A stretch of DNA of 64,000 nt from Microbispora siamensis (GTDB lineage: Bacteria > Actinomycetota > Actinomycetes > Streptosporangiales > Streptosporangiaceae): contig NZ_BOOF01000023.1 in assembly GCF_016863095.1 (NCBI RefSeq), positions 1 to 64,000 on the forward strand. The letters are read 5' to 3'. The notes under the pieces are model-generated. The model searched no databases and was not told where the DNA came from. It was given only the letters and a program-made list of their open reading frames with translations. The position numbers and the translations under genes are program-made. Shown in pieces: positions 1 to 7,988 of the stretch (positions are counted from its first letter, which is position 1; every line of letters begins with the position of its first letter).

Positions 1-214
1 CCCGCCACTCGGGCGAGCCGGCCGCCGGGTCCTTGGCGAGGGCGGGATGGGTCAGCGCGGTCACGGCGTCCTCGTACCGCGTGATCAGCCACGCCTCGCA
101 GCCGGGCAGCGGCACGCGGGTCACCGGGGCGTTCCGGCGCAGCCAGTCGTAGGCGGGGTAGGGGTCGGCGTCGAACGCCGGGCCGAACAGCGGGGGGATT
201 GAGTCGGTCGACAC
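1..214 (-). CDS. Cytochrome P450, N-terminal part (runs off window)
   Basis: This is the first 71 codons of a cytochrome P450 haem monooxygenase, truncated by the window edge. The start is a GTG (plus-strand cac at 212-214) with GGAGGTGGG about 12 nt upstream. The visible protein has the usual P450 opening: a short lead, FDADPYPAYDWLR, then WLITRYEDAVTAL and a HPALAKDP segment, matching the A helix and beta-1 region. The haem-binding Cys and I-helix lie outside the window, so substrate and subfamily cannot be judged. It is divergent from the downstream glycosylase. Confidence 0.85.
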   Translation of the reverse strand, partial: MSTDSIPPLFGPAFDADPYPAYDWLRRNAPVTRVPLPGCEAWLITRYEDAVTALTHPALAKDPAAGSPEWR

Positions 215-246
215 GCGCCGTACGTACCCACCTCCGGCATGACGGA

Positions 247-262
247 AAAGATTGGAATCTTT
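247..262. promoter_or_regulatory. Perfect palindrome upstream of the P450
   Basis: AAAGATT-GG-AATCTTT is a perfect inverted repeat 33 nt upstream of the P450 start. It is AT-rich in very GC-rich DNA, as expected for an operator. The binding protein is unknown. Confidence 0.35.
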
Positions 263-461
263 CTCGGCATGGCCTATTCGTGACACGGCTTCGTGACGCG
301 GCGCGGATGCTTCATGGACACCGGGTGGAGACCGGGGGACCGCGCGACTGCGCGGCGCCGGGCGCCGGTTCCGGGCGGCGCGATCGGCGATCGCGGGCGC
401 CGGCGTCGCGAGAGCCGGCTTCTGGCCGACGCACATCTTCTGACCTGGCACGATCGGTGTC

Positions 462-1265
462 ATGAGCTCCGTTCCTCCCGGTTCCGGCTGGCCGGGCGAC
501 CCCGCGTGCCCGGACACCCCCGTCGCCCACGATGCCCACGAGGTCGCCAAACTGGCCGCAGAGAGCCGTACGCTGACCGAACTGACCGCCCGGCAGTCGG
601 TGTGCCGCGCCTGCCCCCGCCTCGTCGAGTGGCGGGAGGAGGTCGCCGACGTCAAACGGCGGGCGTTCGCGGACGAGACCTACTGGGGCCGGCCGATCGC
701 GGGGTGGGGCGACGAGACGCCGCACACGCTCATCGTGGGTCTGGCCCCCGCCGCGCACGGCGGCAACCGGACCGGCCGGATCTTCACCGGCGACCGCAGC
801 GGCGACTGGCTGTTCGCGTCGCTGTACCGCACCGGGCTCGCCGCGCAGGAGACCAGCGTCCACGCGGGCGACGGGCAGCGGCTGATCGGCGCCCGGATGA
901 TGGCGGCGGTGCGGTGCGCGCCGCCCGCCAACAAGCCCACTCCGGAGGAGCGCGACACCTGCTTCCCCTGGCTCGCCAGGGAACTCGCGCTGGTGGCAGG
1001 CACGACCCGGGTGATCGTGGCGCTCGGCGGCTTCGCCTGGCAGGCGGTGTGGCCCGCGCTGCGCGAGGCCGGGTTCGCCCTGCCGCCCCGCAGGCCGCCG
1101 TTCGGCCACGCCGTGGAGGTGCCCGTCTCCTACGGCGCGGCTCCGGTCACGCTCATCGGCTGCTACCACCCGAGCCAGCAGAACACCTTCACCGGCCGGG
1201 TCACCGCGGACATGCTCGACGCGGTCTTCACCCGCGCCGCCGCCCTGGGGACGACGGACTTGTGA
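462..1265 (+). CDS. Uracil-DNA glycosylase, family 5-like (UDGb)
   Basis: A 267-residue uracil-DNA glycosylase that would remove uracil, and in family 5 also deaminated purines, to start base excision repair. Motif 1 is GLAPAAHG (residues 93-100), followed by [11 protein letters not shown]. Motif 2 is [10 protein letters not shown] with H236. Family 5 enzymes lack the usual Asp or Asn in motif 1, as here. Cys48, Cys51, Cys152 and Cys167 fit the four ligands of the Fe-S cluster seen in family 4 and 5 enzymes. No strong ribosome-binding site precedes the ATG. The stop codon lies inside a Rex-type operator. Confidence 0.88.
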   Translation: MSSVPPGSGWPGDPACPDTPVAHDAHEVAKLAAESRTLTELTARQSVCRACPRLVEWREEVADVKRRAFADETYWGRPIAGWGDETPHTLIVGLAPAAHGGNRTGRIFTGDRSGDWLFASLYRTGLAAQETSVHAGDGQRLIGARMMAAVRCAPPANKPTPEERDTCFPWLARELALVAGTTRVIVALGGFAWQAVWPALREAGFALPPRRPPFGHAVEVPVSYGAAPVTLIGCYHPSQQNTFTGRVTADMLDAVFTRAAALGTTDL

Positions 1266-1277
1266 ACCATTTCACAA
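1260..1277. promoter_or_regulatory. Rex operator (ROP) 1
   Basis: TTGTGAACCATTTCACAA is a perfect inverted repeat matching the actinobacterial Rex consensus TTGTGAA-N4-TTCACAA; the symmetry extends outward to 1258-1279. Rex is a repressor released by NADH. The site overlaps the stop codon of the glycosylase gene and lies about 170 nt before ndh. Confidence 0.75.
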
Positions 1278-1410
1278 GTGTGAAGTCGATCACGGAGGGA
1301 AGAACGCAGGAATTTTCCTGAGAAATGTCGTCAAGAGATGACTAAGTGGGGAAAATCACTGGACCTTTGGCCCTAGTGGGTTGGTGCGGTTGCCGACTCG
1401 TGACGTAGGC

Positions 1411-1428
1411 TTGTGAATGCTTTCACAA
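1411..1428. promoter_or_regulatory. Rex operator (ROP) 2
   Basis: TTGTGAATGCTTTCACAA is a second perfect Rex-type repeat, extending to 1409-1430, 17 nt before the ndh start codon. A -10-like TAGGCT (1406-1411) abuts it, so bound Rex would cover the promoter or the transcript start. Confidence 0.8.
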
Positions 1429-1444
1429 GCGTTGGGAGGCATCC

Positions 1445-2776
1445 GTGGCAGACCGCAACTGGAAGCACGTCGTCATCGTCGGCGGTGGGTACGTGGGCCT
1501 TTACACGGCTCTTCGTCTCCAGCGCACGCTCCGCCGGGAGCTGCGCGACGGCAGCGTGCGGATCACGCTCATCGACCCGCAGTCGTACATGACCTACCAG
1601 CCGTTCCTTCCCGAGGCGGCGGCCGGCAACATCTCGCCGCGCCACGTCGTGGCCCCGCTGCGCCGGGTGCTGCCCAAGGTGCGCATCCTCAACGGCAAGG
1701 TCTCCAAGGTGCACCACGAGGCGCGCACGCTGACCTTCGAGCCCGCCGCGGGCCAGTCGCGTGAGATCGAGTACGACGTCGTCGTCATGGCGGCCGGCTC
1801 GATCTCCCGTACGCTGCCGATCCCCGGCCTGGAGGACGCGGCCATCGGCTTCAAGACCGTCGGCGAGGCGATCGCGCTGCGCAACCGGGTCCTGGCCCTC
1901 CTCGACCGGGCCGAGTCGAGCGACGACGAGGACGTGCGCCGCCGCGCGCTGACCTTCGTCGTGGTCGGCGGCGGCTTCGCCGGCATCGAGGCCCTCGCCG
2001 AGCTCGAGGACATGACCGAGGACGCGATCAAGTACTACCCGAGCATCGACAAGAAGGACCTGCGCTGGGTCCTGATCGAGGCGTCCAACCGCATCCTGCC
2101 CGAGGTCGGCCCCGAGATGGGCGAGTGGACCGCCGAGCAGCTGCGCGAGCGCGGCATCGAGCTCAAGATGGAGACGTTCCTCCAGTCGTGCGAGGGCGGC
2201 CTGGTCAAGACCTCGGACGGCGACGAGTTCGAGTCGGCCACGATCGTCTGGACCGCCGGCGTCAAGGCGAGCCCGATCGTCAACTCCACCGACCTGCCGC
2301 TCGACGAGCGCGGCCGGATCAAGACCACGACGCGCCTGACCGTCGCGGGCGTCAAGGGCGCCTTCGCCGCCGGCGACATCGCGGGCGTGCCCGACGTGAC
2401 CAACCCCGGCCAGTACTGCGCGCCCAACGCCCAGCACGCCGTACGGCAGTCGAAGGTCCTCGGCGACAACATCGCGGCGTACCTACGCGGAGAGAAGCTG
2501 CAGGACTACCGGCACAAGTACGCCGGGTCGGTCGCCGGGCTCGGCCTCTACCGGGGCGTCGCGAACGTCTACGGCGTGAAGCTGCGCGGCTTCCCGGCCT
2601 GGTTCATGCACCGGACCTACCACCTGTCGCGGGTGCCCACCCTCAACCGGAAGGTCCGCGTGGTGATGGACTGGACGCTGTCGCTGTTCTTCAAGCGCGA
2701 GACGATCTCTCTCGGCGAGATCGAGCACCCGCGCGACGAGTTCAGGGCGGCCGCGAAGAGCGGCCCCAAGCGCTGA
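1445..2776 (+). CDS. ndh: Type II NADH dehydrogenase (NDH-2)
   Basis: A 443-residue single-subunit NADH:quinone oxidoreductase that passes electrons from NADH to menaquinone at the inner face of the membrane without pumping protons. It has an FAD dinucleotide fold at the N-terminus (IVGGGYVGL, from residue 11), a second NADH-binding fold (VVVGGGFAGIE, around 172-182) and the late FAD motif AAGDIAGVPD. Length and motifs match the family. The start is a GTG at 1445 with GGGAGG just upstream. Two Rex operators lie in front, fitting derepression when NADH is high. A GC-rich terminator hairpin follows. Confidence 0.92.
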   Translation: MADRNWKHVVIVGGGYVGLYTALRLQRTLRRELRDGSVRITLIDPQSYMTYQPFLPEAAAGNISPRHVVAPLRRVLPKVRILNGKVSKVHHEARTLTFEPAAGQSREIEYDVVVMAAGSISRTLPIPGLEDAAIGFKTVGEAIALRNRVLALLDRAESSDDEDVRRRALTFVVVGGGFAGIEALAELEDMTEDAIKYYPSIDKKDLRWVLIEASNRILPEVGPEMGEWTAEQLRERGIELKMETFLQSCEGGLVKTSDGDEFESATIVWTAGVKASPIVNSTDLPLDERGRIKTTTRLTVAGVKGAFAAGDIAGVPDVTNPGQYCAPNAQHAVRQSKVLGDNIAAYLRGEKLQDYRHKYAGSVAGLGLYRGVANVYGVKLRGFPAWFMHRTYHLSRVPTLNRKVRVVMDWTLSLFFKRETISLGEIEHPRDEFRAAAKSGPKR

Positions 2777-2820
2777 CCGCTCGGCGCGGACGGATCGACG
2801 GCACGACCCTCAGGACACGC

Positions 2821-2857
2821 ACACGGCCCGGCGGCGCACCCCGCCGGGCCGTTGTGT
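2821..2857 (+). terminator. Intrinsic terminator after ndh
   Basis: ACACGGCCCGGCGG pairs with CCGCCGGGCC plus GTTGTGT around a 6-nt loop, with a 2-nt bulge; GT-rich sequence follows. It lies 45 nt after the ndh stop. Confidence 0.6.
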
Positions 2858-2995
2858 GTTCCTGCGCTCTGACATGCTGGTGTGGTGGAGGGGGGAGTAG
2901 GTGCGGACGGTCTCCAGGACCTTGACCGGGTGGCGGCCAGAGGCGCCGTTCACGCGCTGTGGAAAGGGGGACAAGCCGCGTAAGACGTAACTTGC

Positions 2996-3024
2996 TTACA
3001 GAGGAGTGATCCGTGACATATGAT
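2996..3024 (+). promoter_or_regulatory. Sigma-70-type promoter for the tRNA
   Basis: TTACAG (2996-3001), a 17-nt spacer and TATGAT (3019-3024) place the start of transcription at about the first base of the tRNA gene, 7 nt after the -10. Confidence 0.55.
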
Positions 3025-3030
3025 CGCGGC

Positions 3031-3103
3031 GCCCCCGTAGCCCAATGGCAGAGGCAAGCCCCTTAAAAGGGCTGTGGTGTGGGTTCGAGTCCCACCGGGG
3101 GCA
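3031..3103 (+). tRNA. tRNA with anticodon UAA and a short variable loop
   Basis: The 73 nt fold into a full class I cloverleaf. The acceptor stem GCCCCCG/CGGGGGC has 7 pairs with discriminator A. The D stem has 3 pairs (GCC/GGC). The anticodon stem AGCCC/GGGCT has 5 pairs around loop CTTAAAA, and the T stem GTGGG/CCCAC has 5 pairs around TTCGAGT. The anticodon (3064-3066) is UAA, which reads the rare leucine codon UUA. The variable region is only 5 nt (GTGGT), unlike normal tRNA-Leu, which has a long variable arm. CCA is not encoded. Its amino acid identity is therefore uncertain. Confidence 0.85.
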
Positions 3104-3502
3104 CTGGGCGCCCGGCAGCGCACCTGCATCGACACGAGCGGGTTGCACGATGCCTTGGCGTCGAACTCGGCCCCGTTGCGCCGACGGCGTCCCCGAAGGT
3201 ATAGCCCGTCATCGGAGAACCGCGGGCACGACCACCGGGGTCGGATGCCGAGTAGGCGACTCGGACCGCATCACCATGGCCGCTCCTCCTCGACTGGAGG
3301 GGCGGCTTCGCGTGTGCGACGAGGTTTGTGGGCGGCGCCACCCGCTGCCTGTTCCGGCATTGCGGTTCGGCCCGAGCGGCGAGCGGTGGCCGGCCGGTTC
3401 AGCCGCCGATGGCGGATATCGGAAGTCCCACCCTGACGGCCAATCGGTAGATCTTTTCGTTCTCTTTTGCCATAGAGAGCCCATGCTCGGATACATTCGT
3501 GC
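3104..3502. other. Intergenic stretch, no gene seen
   Basis: About 400 nt between the tRNA and the protease gene. The open frames here have no family resemblance and no ribosome-binding sites. No integrase, att-like repeat of the tRNA 3' end or strong terminator was found. Confidence 0.5.
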
Positions 3503-4273
3503 ATGCGTTTCGTCCCTTTTGTCATGATTCTTGTGGCTTTGGTCACGGGCATCGCCTTGCCCGCGTCGGCCATCACCCATGGCTCGGTCGATAAGACCGC
3601 TCATCCGGAAGTGGGAGCCCTCATCGGCGAGAAGCCGGAAAGCGACGGCACGTGGTCGTACTGCACGGGCACCCTCATCTCCCCGACCGTCTTCCTCACG
3701 GCCGCCCACTGCGGTCAGGAGGGCCAGAAGACCGCCCGGGTCTCCTTCGCCAGCCACTACCAGCCCGGGGCGAAGCTCTACACCGGTCGCTACATTGCCG
3801 ACGGCAGATACAGCGGCGATGCCCATGACATTGCCGTCGTGGTCTTCTCCGAGCCCGTCACCGGCATCACGCCGGCCAAGCTGCCCACTCTGGGCCTGCT
3901 CGACCAGCTCAAGGCCGACGGCACTCTGCAGACCGCGCGCTTCACCCCGGTCGGTTACGGCTCCGTGGACCCCACGAAGAAGCGGCACGGATGGCGGTAC
4001 CACTACACCGACACGCGCAGCCAGACCTCCATCTCCTTCAAGCGCCTCGGCAGCAGGTGGCTCGACCTGGCGCCGAACCCCTCGCGGGGGGAGGGCGGAA
4101 CCTGCTACGGCGACTCGGGTGGCCCCAACTACCTCGGAGGTCCCGACTCGAACCTGCTCGTGGCCACGACGATCAGCGGAGTGGACGACGCCTGTCGGAC
4201 GACCAACGTCGACTACCGCCTGGACATCCCCGAGGTCCGGGATTTCCTCGGAGAGTTCGTCGCGCTTCCCTGA
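3503..4273 (+). CDS. Secreted trypsin-like serine protease (S1)
   Basis: A 256-residue exported serine protease of the chymotrypsin fold. Residues 1-23 are a Sec signal peptide (hydrophobic core, PASA before the likely cut). The catalytic triad is visible: H69 in TAAHC, D109 in DAHDIAVV and S205 in GDSGGP. Cys54/Cys70 and Cys201/a later Cys would form the usual disulfides. The mature N-terminus lacks the classical IVGG activation sequence, so activation may differ from trypsin. It stands alone, and its substrate cannot be inferred. Confidence 0.88.
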   Translation: MRFVPFVMILVALVTGIALPASAITHGSVDKTAHPEVGALIGEKPESDGTWSYCTGTLISPTVFLTAAHCGQEGQKTARVSFASHYQPGAKLYTGRYIADGRYSGDAHDIAVVVFSEPVTGITPAKLPTLGLLDQLKADGTLQTARFTPVGYGSVDPTKKRHGWRYHYTDTRSQTSISFKRLGSRWLDLAPNPSRGEGGTCYGDSGGPNYLGGPDSNLLVATTISGVDDACRTTNVDYRLDIPEVRDFLGEFVALP

Positions 4274-4277
4274 TGGT

Positions 4278-4308
4278 TGGGGGTAGACGTGTACCCCCAA
4301 TGGGGGTA
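4278..4308. promoter_or_regulatory. Triple TACCCCCA operator array
   Basis: Three copies of one 8-mer in alternating orientation: TGGGGGTA (4278-4285), TACCCCCA (4292-4299) and TGGGGGTA (4301-4308). The last two form a perfect 17-bp palindrome with a 1-nt centre. The array ends 10 nt before the start codon of a gene whose product begins with a ribbon-helix-helix motif, so autoregulation is likely. Confidence 0.55.
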
Positions 4309-4318
4309 TGAATGGTGC

Positions 4319-5158
4319 ATGCCTAAGATCAACGTGTACCTCCCGGACGATCTCGCGGAGGCGGTCAAGGAGGCGGCCCTGCCGGTGTCCGCGATCTGCC
4401 AGCGGGCGCTGGAACAGGCGGTCCGCCGGGTGACCGCCATCCGCGAGAGCATCCTCGGCGACTTCGAGATCGACGACCCCCGGCTGTCGCACTTCACGCC
4501 CAGGACCCGCGCCGTCTTCCGGCTGGCGCTGGAACGGGCCCGGGCCGAGGGCGCCTCCGGCATCGGCACCGAGCACCTGCTCGCCGCGATGCTGGCCGAG
4601 GGGCAGAACCTCGCCCTGCACGTCCTGCGGGCGATCGAGATCGAGCCCAGCCTGCTCGAGCGCGACCTCGCGAGCCGCAGCCCGTCCGCACCCGCCGCAG
4701 CGGCCGGCCCGGAGCAGTCCGGGGACGACGGGACGGGGAAGGACGGTCCGAGCCGGTTCGACGCGCCCGCGGCCAACGCCCTCGAACTGGCGGTCACCGA
4801 GGCCCATGCGCTGGGGCACAACTACATCGGGTGCGAGCACCTGCTGCTCGGCCTGGTCACGGAGCCCGACGGGATCGGCGGGCAGGTGCTGCGGGCACGG
4901 GGCGCAGAGCCCCGCCTCACGCGGCGCGCGGTCGTCGCGGCGCTCGCCGGCTACGTCCACCTCCGGGCGCAGGACGCCTCCGCATCCCAGGCCGCCTCCC
5001 AGAGCGCGGCCCAGGCCACCCCTCAGGCCGCCTCCCAGACCGCCGTGCAGGCCGTGGCGGCGGTCGTCCGTCAGGAGATCGCTCCGCTCCTGCAACGCGT
5101 CGAGCGCCTCGAGCGGCACGCCGGAGTCGCCGCATCCGCCGAGGACGACGCGTCGTGA
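4319..5158 (+). CDS. Ribbon-helix-helix protein with two Clp-N domains
   Basis: A 279-residue protein. Residues 1-40 resemble a ribbon-helix-helix DNA-binding unit (KINVYLPDDLAEAVKEA, then a helix ending in RALEQAVRRV). Two Clp N-terminal repeats follow, each with the E-HLL-A/GL pattern: one around 55-115 and one around 145-205. The tail is Ala/Gln/Ser-rich and ends in a short amphipathic helix. There is no AAA+ domain, so it is not a ClpC unfoldase; it may be a regulator that senses Clp substrates or adaptors. The ATG at 4319 is preferred over an in-frame one at 4277, which would lie in the operator array. It overlaps the next gene by 4 nt. Confidence 0.75.
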   Translation: MPKINVYLPDDLAEAVKEAALPVSAICQRALEQAVRRVTAIRESILGDFEIDDPRLSHFTPRTRAVFRLALERARAEGASGIGTEHLLAAMLAEGQNLALHVLRAIEIEPSLLERDLASRSPSAPAAAAGPEQSGDDGTGKDGPSRFDAPAANALELAVTEAHALGHNYIGCEHLLLGLVTEPDGIGGQVLRARGAEPRLTRRAVVAALAGYVHLRAQDASASQAASQSAAQATPQAASQTAVQAVAAVVRQEIAPLLQRVERLERHAGVAASAEDDAS

Positions 5159-6126
5159 CCCGGCGCGTGCTGCTGGTCGCGACGGGCGACGTCATGGCGT
5201 ACGCCCGTCACACCGGCCGCCCGGGGCTCGCGACGGCCGCCGACCTGCTGGCGGCCGTACCCGGGAATCTCGGCGTGGAGGTCGTGACCGAGGACGTCCA
5301 GGCCGAGCCGAGCTGGGACACCTCGCCCTCCACCATGCTGCGGCTGGCCCGGCGTGCCCGCACGGCCCTGCTCGACGAGGGATTCGACGGCGTGGTCGTC
5401 ACCCACGGCCTGGACACGATCGAGGAGACGGCCTTCCTCACGGACCTACTGGCCGGGCCCGCCGCTCTCCGTGGCGGCATCGTGCTGACCGGCGCCGTAC
5501 GAGGGCTGGACGAGCTGTCGAGCGACGGCCCGCGCAACCTCGCGTCGTCCCTGGTCGCCGCCGCGGATCCCGCGCTTCGCGGCGTCGGCGCGGTGGTCTG
5601 CGTGAACGACGAACTGCACGCGGCCCGCTGGGTCACGATGGCCGACGCGACGGGCGTGGCGGCACTCTCCTCCGTTCCCGCGCCGATCCTCGGCCGGGTG
5701 GCGGACGGCCGGGCAGAGATGACGGCGACGCCGCCGCCACGGCCCCCGGCGGCGCGGGGAGAGCCGGAGACGAACGTCGCACTGATCAAGACGTATCCGG
5801 AGATGGACCCCGTGCTCGTCACGTCCGTCGTGGACGCCGGAGCCAGGGGCGTCGTGCTGGAGGGCACCGGCGTCGGGAACATCCCGATCACCCTGTACGC
5901 GACTCTCAGCGAGCTGGCGGAGTGGGACATCCCCGTGGTGGTCACCTCGCGGTGCCGCACCCGGCCGGTCGCGCTGGAGGACCTGCCACTGGCCCTGGGG
6001 CTGGCCGCTAAGGTCGGCGCCATCGGGGCGCGCGGGCTGGCTCCGGTGAAGGCCCGGTACGCCCTGATGGTGGCGCTCGGTGGGGGCGGGCGGCGCGCCG
6101 TCCGCGACTGGTTCGCCCGCCTCTGA
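5155..6126 (+). CDS. Asparaginase-fold protein with catalytic residues replaced
   Basis: A 323-residue member of the bacterial asparaginase/glutaminase fold by overall pattern: an ATG-x-x-x-A opening, THGLDTIEET, SSDGPRNL, VTMADAT and a C-terminal GARGVVLEGTGVGNIP. The key catalytic positions differ from E. coli asparaginase II: Thr12 is Val13 (TGDVMA for TGGTIA), Thr89 is Leu86 (HGLDT for HGTDT) and Lys162 is Met162 (VTM for VTK); the Asp after Thr89 is kept. It is probably not a working asparaginase and may bind a ligand instead. The GTG start overlaps the stop of the RHH/Clp-N gene (GTGA), so the two are translationally coupled. Confidence 0.8.
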   Translation: MTRRVLLVATGDVMAYARHTGRPGLATAADLLAAVPGNLGVEVVTEDVQAEPSWDTSPSTMLRLARRARTALLDEGFDGVVVTHGLDTIEETAFLTDLLAGPAALRGGIVLTGAVRGLDELSSDGPRNLASSLVAAADPALRGVGAVVCVNDELHAARWVTMADATGVAALSSVPAPILGRVADGRAEMTATPPPRPPAARGEPETNVALIKTYPEMDPVLVTSVVDAGARGVVLEGTGVGNIPITLYATLSELAEWDIPVVVTSRCRTRPVALEDLPLALGLAAKVGAIGARGLAPVKARYALMVALGGGGRRAVRDWFARL

Positions 6127-6132
6127 CCGCCG

Positions 6133-7638
6133 TCAGGCACGTCGCTCGTTCACCGGCGCCGGGACGTCCTCCATCTGCGGTGGCTCGGCGTACGGGCCGG
6201 CGGCGGGGTGGACCGCGGTCTGCGAGGGCGCGGCGTCGGTGTTCGGCGGGCAGCCGGAGACCGGCAGGCACAGCACGAACATGGCGCCGCCGTACGGCGA
6301 CTCGGCCGCCACCAGGGTGCCGCAGTGGGCGCGGGCGATGTCGCGGGCGATGGCCAGGCCGAGCCCGGTGCCCCCGCGGCCCCGGCTGCGTGCCGTGTCC
6401 GACCTGGCGAACCGCTCGAAGATCCGCTCCCGTTCGCACGCCGGGACGCCGGGACCGTCGTCGCTGACCCACAATTCGACGAAGCCGTCGTCGCGCCGGA
6501 GCCCGACCTCGACCACGCTCCTGGCGTGCCGCTGCGCGTTGTCGAGCAGGTTGGTCAGCAGACGGGCGAGGTGGCGCGGCGCGGCGTGCATCCTGACCCC
6601 GTCCGCCAGCCGAAGGCGCACCGGTATCCGGTCGGTCCGGCGGGCGACCTCATCCCTGACCAGCTCGGACACGTCCACGGGCTTGCGGCCCGGGGCCGTC
6701 GCCCCCACCTTCGCCAGCAGGAGCAGGTCGTCGATGATCGCTTCCAGCCGCTCCACGTCGAGCAGCGCGTCCCTGAGCAGCGACCGCAGATCGGTCTCGT
6801 CGGGGTGAAGCTGCGCTTCCTCCAGTTGCGTGCGCAGGCCGGCGAGCGGAGTGCGCAGTTCGTGGGAGGCGTCCGCGGCGAACTCGCGCTGCCGCCGCAG
6901 CGCCCGCTCGGTAGTGAGCTTCGCCTGCTCGATGCGGGCGAGCGTGCTGTTCACGGTGCGGGCGAGCCGCGCGATCTCGTCGTCCCCGGCCGGTACGGGC
7001 ACCCGGGTGTCCAGGTCGTTCACGTTGACGGCGGCCAGGTCGCTGCGGATGGCCTCGACGGGGCGCAGGGTGCGTCCGGCCACCTTCCAGGTGGCCCAGG
7101 CGGTGAGCAGCACGAGCACGGCGACCTCCGCGGTGAAGAGCAGATCGAACATCGCGACGGGCGTGAAGCCGTCGATGGGGCGTCCCGCGTACACGACGGG
7201 GGAGTTGGGCCCCGGCATCACCCGCAGCGCCGACAGGCGCAGGCAGCCGATCCCGTCGTGCGCGCAGGCCTGCAGGTCCTGCATCGGATCCTCCTGGGAC
7301 GGCCAGAAGGACGTCAGCGGGGGCATGCCCCGGGCCGCGGGCGACGCGGCGAGCACCCGCCGATTGGGAGACACCACCTGGACCAGGTCGATCCCGGCCA
7401 CCTGCGGGGTGATGACGTTGCGGAAGTGGCCCGTACGCCACGCGGCGGCCGTGAGCGCCGCCTCCTGCCGGGCGTCGAGCCAGACCGCGGTGGAGAACGC
7501 CTGCCGGGCCAGGATGCTGCCCAGGATCCCGGTGGGGATCAGGAGCAGGGTGGCGAGCGCCGTGACGAGGACGGTGATGCGTCCCCGGATGGAATCAGGC
7601 CGGAACCTTCGCAATAGCGATGGGCCGCTGACGTTCAT
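6133..7638 (-). CDS. Orphan sensor histidine kinase
   Basis: A 501-residue membrane histidine kinase. TM1 is near residues 21-43, followed by an extracytoplasmic sensor of about 115 residues and TM2 near 160-183. A HAMP linker (RTLRPVEAIRSDL) leads to the H-box FAADASHELRTPLAG with phospho-acceptor H259, then the N-box LLTNLLDNAQRHA, DDGPGVP and GTGLGLAIA. The C-terminal tail of about 40 residues is Pro/Ala-rich. The ATG at 7638 is chosen because GAGGAGG sits 6 nt upstream; an in-frame ATG at 7674 lacks this. No response regulator is adjacent, so its partner is encoded elsewhere. It converges on the asparaginase-like gene with a 6-nt gap. Confidence 0.88.
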   Translation of the reverse strand: MNVSGPSLLRRFRPDSIRGRITVLVTALATLLLIPTGILGSILARQAFSTAVWLDARQEAALTAAAWRTGHFRNVITPQVAGIDLVQVVSPNRRVLAASPAARGMPPLTSFWPSQEDPMQDLQACAHDGIGCLRLSALRVMPGPNSPVVYAGRPIDGFTPVAMFDLLFTAEVAVLVLLTAWATWKVAGRTLRPVEAIRSDLAAVNVNDLDTRVPVPAGDDEIARLARTVNSTLARIEQAKLTTERALRRQREFAADASHELRTPLAGLRTQLEEAQLHPDETDLRSLLRDALLDVERLEAIIDDLLLLAKVGATAPGRKPVDVSELVRDEVARRTDRIPVRLRLADGVRMHAAPRHLARLLTNLLDNAQRHARSVVEVGLRRDDGFVELWVSDDGPGVPACERERIFERFARSDTARSRGRGGTGLGLAIARDIARAHCGTLVAAESPYGGAMFVLCLPVSGCPPNTDAAPSQTAVHPAAGPYAEPPQMEDVPAPVNERRA

Positions 7639-7836
7639 CGCCGTCCTCCTCGCGATGACATTCCACTGCGGCACCGGCGGCGGCTGAGCGACTCTGCGGC
7701 GTCGAAGTGACCGTCCGGACGGGCTGCCGTGCCTGTGTGGTTCGGAACGAGGCTCGCAACGGCAGGCGGAGTGGTCGCTGAGGCGTTCTGCCTGGTCAGG
7801 CCGCTACTTCTCGGCTCCGCACCACGCTAGCATCAG

Positions 7837-7853
7837 ACTTGAAGTACTCAAGT
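7837..7853. promoter_or_regulatory. MarR-like palindrome
   Basis: ACTTGA-AGTAC-TCAAGT is a perfect inverted repeat with the TTGA-N5-TCAA core common among MarR-family operators. A further half-site, TTCAAGT, follows within 20 nt. No MarR gene is adjacent. Confidence 0.4.
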
Positions 7854-7954
7854 AAAGGAACTGTTCAAGTTTGTTCTGCGATCGGCGTCGGCCGTTCTCA
7901 TCCATCGGGCGAGGGCGGGAACTCGCCGGGAAGCCTGATCGTTGCCACTGTGGT

Positions 7955-7988
7955 GGAGTGGCGCTCCCCCTTGTAGGGGCACCACTCC
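7955..7988 (+). other. Stem-loop in the leader of the BI-1 gene
   Basis: GGAGTGG (7955-7961) pairs with CCACTCC (7982-7988), with an inner CCCC/GGGG helix. No T-run follows, so it is more likely a leader structure than a terminator. Confidence 0.35.

Noticed and set aside
1373-2437. 354-codon minus-strand frame over ndh
   Set aside because: NDH-2 is unmistakable on the plus strand; the shadow has no domain pattern.
3209-5119. 636-codon open frame on the minus strand
   Set aside because: It is the antisense shadow of the protease and RHH/Clp-N genes; composition is Arg/Gly/Asp-rich and no family pattern appears.
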